Source: Rubrobacter sp.
GTDB lineage: Bacteria > Actinomycetota > Rubrobacteria > Rubrobacterales > Rubrobacteraceae
Direction: 5' to 3'
NCBI GenBank assembly: GCA_019247245.1
Contig: JAFAPF010000311.1
Span: forward strand, 1-9,575
DNA: 9,575 nt
This document shows positions 6,649 through 9,575 of this stretch, in pieces. Made by a program: the position numbers and the translations under genes. Below the pieces are notes generated by a model that saw only the letters and a list, made by a program, of their open reading frames with translations, did no database searches and was not told the origin of the DNA. Every line of letters begins with the position of its first letter. Position 1 is the stretch's first letter.

Positions 6649-6653
6649 CTCCT
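6649..6653 (-). promoter_or_regulatory. Ribosome binding site of the DUF4383-like gene
   Basis: On the minus strand AGGAG (within AGAGGAGA, 6648-6655) stands eight bases before the GTG at 6640. It is the best ribosome site nearby and supports starting at 6640 rather than at the GTG at 6608, which lies after the frameshift and would lose the family's N-terminal residues. Confidence 0.6.
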
Positions 6654-6674
6654 CTAGGAAGCTAGCCAAGCCCC

Positions 6675-6680
6675 ACTATA
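6675..6680 (-). promoter_or_regulatory. Possible -10 element of the DUF4383-like gene
   Basis: TATAGT on the minus strand lies 34 bases upstream of the GTG at 6640. A -35-like TTGCGA (6701-6706), formed by the end of a tandem repeat copy, is 20 bases away, which is longer than ideal. Weak call. Confidence 0.25.
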
Positions 6681-6702
6681 GACGAGCTTGGTCGCGTATT
6701 TC

Positions 6703-6732
6703 GCAATACTCCATCCGGCAATACTCCATCCG
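6703..6732. repeat. Perfect 15-bp tandem duplication
   Basis: GCAATACTCCATCCG occurs at 6703-6717 and again immediately at 6718-6732. It sits in the 276-base stretch between the DUF4383-like gene and the six-cysteine lipoprotein, 63-92 bases upstream of the former's start. I see no confident gene in this stretch: the short plus-strand frame 6688-6900 crosses the duplication and has no recognisable domain. Confidence 0.8.
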
Positions 6733-6916
6733 TATTTAGTATCTCACAATGCAAACACACGTTTAGGCTCCTACTGCAGAGTCCTACTGAGTACGAATCA
6801 GCGAATGGCCCCTAAACGGCTTGGGCGCAATGAAGTCCTAGACGATGGTGACTTCGTCGAGGATTCCGTTGGGGTGAGGCTCAGATCTACTGTCGCATAA
6901 AAGCTTCTGTCAATAC

Positions 6917-7375
6917 TTATTGGGGAGATACCGTACAGGAGAGAGTAAAGCCACCCATTCGGGAGGCTACGACCACGCAATTGAACTGACCGCCCGACGA
7001 CGTGTTGGTACAGCCGTAAGGACTGCCTACGGCATGAGGGCCACCAGAGCAGGAGAACTGCTCACCCGCTGCGTCCGTGCAATTTAAGACGTTGAAAGCA
7101 CCTATCCCACAGTTGACCTCTTGAGCAACCGGAGGAGTAGGTAGTGATGGCGTAGGAGTGGGAAGTGTGGAAGAAGGGGTAGAAGGAGCCCCACCCTCTT
7201 CGCTCTCTTGACTCACTACGGTGCTCTCTGTGGTGACCCCGCCGTCATTAGTAGTTTCAGTGCTTTCGATAGTAGTCCCACCACGGCCACAACCTACCAG
7301 GAGAATAGAAGAGCAGATAAAGGCACACACTGTAAGGAGTAATCTCTTTTCTCCTACCAGCACGCTCAGCTTCAT
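6917..7375 (-). CDS. Secreted lipoprotein with Thr/Pro-rich stalk and six-cysteine C-terminal domain
   Basis: The ATG at 7375 follows GGAGG (7383-7387) by seven bases. The 152-residue protein has a basic N-terminus, a hydrophobic helix and a clear lipobox (LLVGC, lipid-attachment Cys29). Residues about 34-86 form a low-complexity stalk rich in Thr, Ser, Glu and Pro (TESTVVSQESEE, then PTPTPSLPTPP). The C-terminal domain (87-152) has six cysteines at 89, 99, 109, 122, 133 and 147, evenly spaced and lying in short hydrophobic or Gly-rich strands (FNVLNC, GEQFSC, GGQFNC, GFTLSC). This suggests a small disulfide-held beta fold displayed on the outer face of the membrane. I do not recognise a family, and no function is assigned. 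The gene is 78 bases downstream of the amidotransferase gene, so it could be co-transcribed or use its own promoter. Confidence 0.8.
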   Translation of the reverse strand: MKLSVLVGEKRLLLTVCAFICSSILLVGCGRGGTTIESTETTNDGGVTTESTVVSQESEEGGAPSTPSSTLPTPTPSLPTPPVAQEVNCGIGAFNVLNCTDAAGEQFSCSGGPHAVGSPYGCTNTSSGGQFNCVVVASRMGGFTLSCTVSPQ

Positions 7376-7419
7376 AAGACGGCCTCCAAGTTCGTTGTCT
7401 ATTCCTCCACGAAACCATC

Positions 7420-7467
7420 TTGAAGGTGTGGCGGATGTTTTGAAGGCACCTGATTAAACTTTGAAGG
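7420..7467 (-). repeat. Three CCTTCAA direct repeats at two-turn spacing
   Basis: On the minus strand CCTTCAA occurs three times, at 7461-7467, 7440-7446 and 7420-7426, with starts 21 and 20 bases apart. The first copy lies in the last codons of the amidotransferase gene and the other two in the gap before the six-cysteine lipoprotein, whose ATG is 45 bases beyond the last copy. Regular spacing of about two helical turns suggests a binding site for a regulator of the lipoprotein gene. Chance is possible for a 7-mer. Confidence 0.4.
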
Positions 7468-8218
7468 TTTCTACCGGGCCCAAGAGCGCATTGAGAACGA
7501 CCTCCTGTAGGTGCATCAGATGTACTTCGTAACGGGGAGCTTCGGCTTCAAGCCGCTCTGGCAAGACCGGGTCGAGCGCGGCAGCCTCCGCTCTCATGCT
7601 CGGCTCATCCAGCCAGCGTCGAACCAGTGCCGGATCTGCCTCCACGTGAAAGAGCAGACCCCAGGCTCTGGTACCCCAACGGAATGCCTGGTAAGGCGTC
7701 ATGGACGAACATGCAAGCGGTACAGCATTTTCGGGTAGATCGAAGACGTCCCCGTGCCAATGGAGCACTGTCTCCTCCGCTTGGAACGATCCCACGAGAG
7801 GATCTGTTACAGCAGCGGGTATCTTACGGATGGAGCCCCAGCCGATCTCCTTTCCGGCCGGATTAGGCTTCACCGCTGCGCCCAGTGCGGCGGCGAGCAG
7901 CTGGCTGCCTAGGCAAACCCCCACGGTTGGCATTCCGCTCTGCACAGCCTCGCCGATCGCCGAGATCTCCTCACCCAGGTACGGGTAGCGCTCCACCTCA
8001 TATACGCCCATCGGACCTCCCATAACGAGTAGAGCCCGCGCGAGGCGAAGATCCGGCAGCGGTTGGTTAGCAAAGAGGTCTACGTAACGCCAGGGCACCC
8101 CACGTGTATCGAGCCGTTCTTCGAAAGCACCCAACCCTTCCCAGCTAACATGGCGTAGAACAAGTACTTCCTTCCTACGGTGCTGCGCTTTCTCTCGTTC
8201 ACGGTCCATAGCGATCAT
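7454..8218 (-). CDS. Class I glutamine amidotransferase-like protein (GMP synthase-type GATase domain)
   Basis: The protein is a stand-alone triad GATase of 254 residues, or 251 if the ATG at 8209 is used. Numbered from 8218, the nucleophile elbow GVCLGSQLLA holds C102, and FHVEAD holds H191 and E193. VMGGPMGVYE (about 65-74) is the oxyanion-strand motif and HWHGD (153-157) is typical of the GuaA-like subgroup. Such proteins use glutamine or glutamyl substrates in the cytoplasm. Free-standing members include gamma-glutamyl hydrolases and amide-transfer subunits, and the substrate cannot be told here. The C-terminal 55 residues form an extra helical tail after the catalytic Glu. AGAAGAAGAG just upstream of 8218 is too close for that ATG and better placed for 8209, so the start is uncertain by three residues. 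The gene lies 27 bases after the membrane protein gene, so one transcript is likely. Confidence 0.88.
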   Translation of the reverse strand: MIAMDREREKAQHRRKEVLVLRHVSWEGLGAFEERLDTRGVPWRYVDLFANQPLPDLRLARALLVMGGPMGVYEVERYPYLGEEISAIGEAVQSGMPTVGVCLGSQLLAAALGAAVKPNPAGKEIGWGSIRKIPAAVTDPLVGSFQAEETVLHWHGDVFDLPENAVPLACSSMTPYQAFRWGTRAWGLLFHVEADPALVRRWLDEPSMRAEAAALDPVLPERLEAEAPRYEVHLMHLQEVVLNALLGPVETFKV

Positions 8219-8245
8219 CTCTTCTTCTAACGCAACGGCTACGAT

Positions 8246-9575
8246 TCACTCGTAAAGGTCAAAGAACTCGGTCTCATCGACCTTCCTGAAGTGCTCGCGC
8301 ACATACTTCACTACCGGATATTGGTCCTCATCCAACGTTACAAACCCATCCGCCAGGTCGAAAGCATCCACCTTCTGAACTATTACGATCACTTCTCCCC
8401 TTTTAGCCATCAGGTCGTTTGTGACACGATCGGTTAAGTATTGATTGCTTAACTCAACTGGCCAAGGCCAATCTATAAGCAAAGGATTCGTCTGGTTCGA
8501 CTGAACCCAGTATCCGGCGACCTCCGGGATGATCGCATACATCCTATCTCTCGCCGAAACTGTATCTATAGCGTTGTTAAGATCGAGCAAAAACTCATAC
8601 GTGTTCGGATTGGTATAGATCAACTTACCACCCGGCAGCACACCATCCAAAGACTCAGTTAGCTCGCTGGATGGCTGCTCCCGGTATATATAGTATGGCC
8701 TGGACACAGCAAAACTTAATAGGATCGCCGCCCCCGCAATAATCAACGTTGCTTGAAGAAACCTAGGATTGAGCGATTCACGCCTAGAGTACACAAATCC
8801 CACTAGTATCACGAATAAGGGACCTAATAATAGAGCCGGATAGTTGTATCCTACTGAAAGCGAAGTGCTCCACGCTAATAAAAAAGCTATTAACGCAACC
8901 GGTGTTTTACCTCTATCGTGCGTTATTGCTTTCGAAATTCGGTACAGTACTATGCCAAGTACCATCCCAACAACGCCAAAAGATACCGCGGCAAGACTTC
9001 CCCGGTACAGTTGTATCGCTATGAGAAAAGCCGGTACCGCCACTAATATTAATGCCCCAACGTATCTCGGTATGCGGCTGGTACGCAGCAGCGGCACAGT
9101 GCTTGCGCTCAACAGGAACCCTGAGCAAAATCCAGCCAATACACCGAGCAGGATCCCATAGTTCAGGTAGCTACGTACGCCGGCAGATACTATTCCCGTC
9201 TGTGAAGACAATTGCAGAATAGCTTCTGAGAATGAGCCTGTTGCTAGTAGATAAACACCGTAAGCAGCTGCAGGTAGAGTTATAGTCAGCCAGTACTTTT
9301 TCTCTCGCCAATCACCCAAAAGCAGTATGGACAACGGTGCCATGAACAAGAAGCTCTGCTTGCACAGATAAGCAGTGGCTATCAACAAATAGCCGATGAC
9401 CCTCCACTTAGGACGCTTCTGCGCCAGGAGCACCCATAATCCTACCGACGATAGAAATAGACCGTCGACCGTATGCCATGCCGTGAGCACGAAGTAGTGA
9501 ACCGAAGCAGCAAAGCTTACCAAGGCCATAAACAGCTTTATGGGGTTGTTGAACGGGTTATCAAAAGTACGGTTG
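8246..9575 (-). CDS. Multi-span membrane protein, possible GT-C glycosyltransferase (5' end outside window)
   Basis: The frame is open from the window edge to TGA at 8246-8248, so the N-terminus is missing; 442 residues are visible. There are about ten hydrophobic helices, among them FMALVSFAASVHYFVL, GLFLSSVGLWVLL, YLLIATAYLCKQSFLFMAP, LNYGILLGVLAGFC and ATLIIAGAAILLSFAV. They are followed by a soluble tail of about 130 residues with the segment MYAIIPEVAGYWVQSNQTNP. This topology, the WHTVDG loop and the extracytoplasmic tail after the last helix are like GT-C polyprenyl-phosphate-sugar transferases (ArnT/PMT style), which would add sugars outside the membrane. The catalytic acidic residues of that class sit in the first loop, outside the window, so this remains a suggestion. 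Base composition is lower in G+C than the genes at 1157-4600 (23/60 at 8881-8940), hinting at acquisition by transfer. The frame is intact throughout. Confidence 0.7.
   Translation of the reverse strand, partial: NRTFDNPFNNPIKLFMALVSFAASVHYFVLTAWHTVDGLFLSSVGLWVLLAQKRPKWRVIGYLLIATAYLCKQSFLFMAPLSILLLGDWREKKYWLTITLPAAAYGVYLLATGSFSEAILQLSSQTGIVSAGVRSYLNYGILLGVLAGFCSGFLLSASTVPLLRTSRIPRYVGALILVAVPAFLIAIQLYRGSLAAVSFGVVGMVLGIVLYRISKAITHDRGKTPVALIAFLLAWSTSLSVGYNYPALLLGPLFVILVGFVYSRRESLNPRFLQATLIIAGAAILLSFAVSRPYYIYREQPSSELTESLDGVLPGGKLIYTNPNTYEFLLDLNNAIDTVSARDRMYAIIPEVAGYWVQSNQTNPLLIDWPWPVELSNQYLTDRVTNDLMAKRGEVIVIVQKVDAFDLADGFVTLDEDQYPVVKYVREHFRKVDETEFFDLYE

Noticed and set aside
1..9575. CRISPR array, rRNA, tRNA, insertion sequence or attachment site
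   Set aside because: I saw no spaced repeat array, no tRNA-like cloverleaf, no transposase and no terminal inverted repeats.

Overview
The window looks like a piece of an actinobacterial chromosome. A Rubrobacter-like lineage is my best guess, from the style of the short RpoD-type sigma factor, the frequent GTG starts behind AGGAG-type ribosome sites, an apparently leaderless histidine kinase start, and small DUF4383-type and lipoprotein genes. That assignment is inference. Base composition is uneven: by hand count 42/60 G+C at 1321-1380 inside the dehalogenase-like gene, but 23/60 at 8881-8940 inside the membrane protein gene.

Layout. Plus strand: the 3' end of a GH31 glycosidase (1-768), a 388-base gap with no confident gene (769-1156), and an intact haloacid dehalogenase-like (HAD) gene (1157-1831). 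Minus strand: a broken sigma-70 factor (1955-2790). Divergent from it, on the plus strand, is a two-component system: a histidine kinase with one frameshift and one in-frame stop (2910-4627), overlapping a response regulator with a frameshift and no C-terminal half (4599-4942). Next, on the plus strand, is an intact lipoprotein with a GIN/DUF2807 domain (5024-6070) and a likely terminator (6163-6180). The rest is on the minus strand: a DUF4383-like small membrane protein with two frameshifts (6281-6640), a six-cysteine lipoprotein (6917-7375), a class I glutamine amidotransferase (7454-8218) and a multi-span membrane protein that leaves the window (8246-9575).

The main signal is decay. Four neighbouring genes, three of them regulatory, are disrupted, while the HAD, GIN lipoprotein, amidotransferase and membrane protein genes read cleanly. 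Most lesions are single-base losses, which sequencing error could also produce. The in-frame TAA in the kinase and the missing half of the response regulator are not indel errors, so at least the two-component system looks genuinely degraded. The GH31 fragment also differs from its family at conserved active-site loop positions.

I found no convincing new multi-gene system. The less ordinary items are possible regulatory repeats (GTTA repeats before the kinase, a 16-bp palindrome before the GIN lipoprotein, CCTTCAA repeats before the cysteine-rich lipoprotein) and a possible split kinase.
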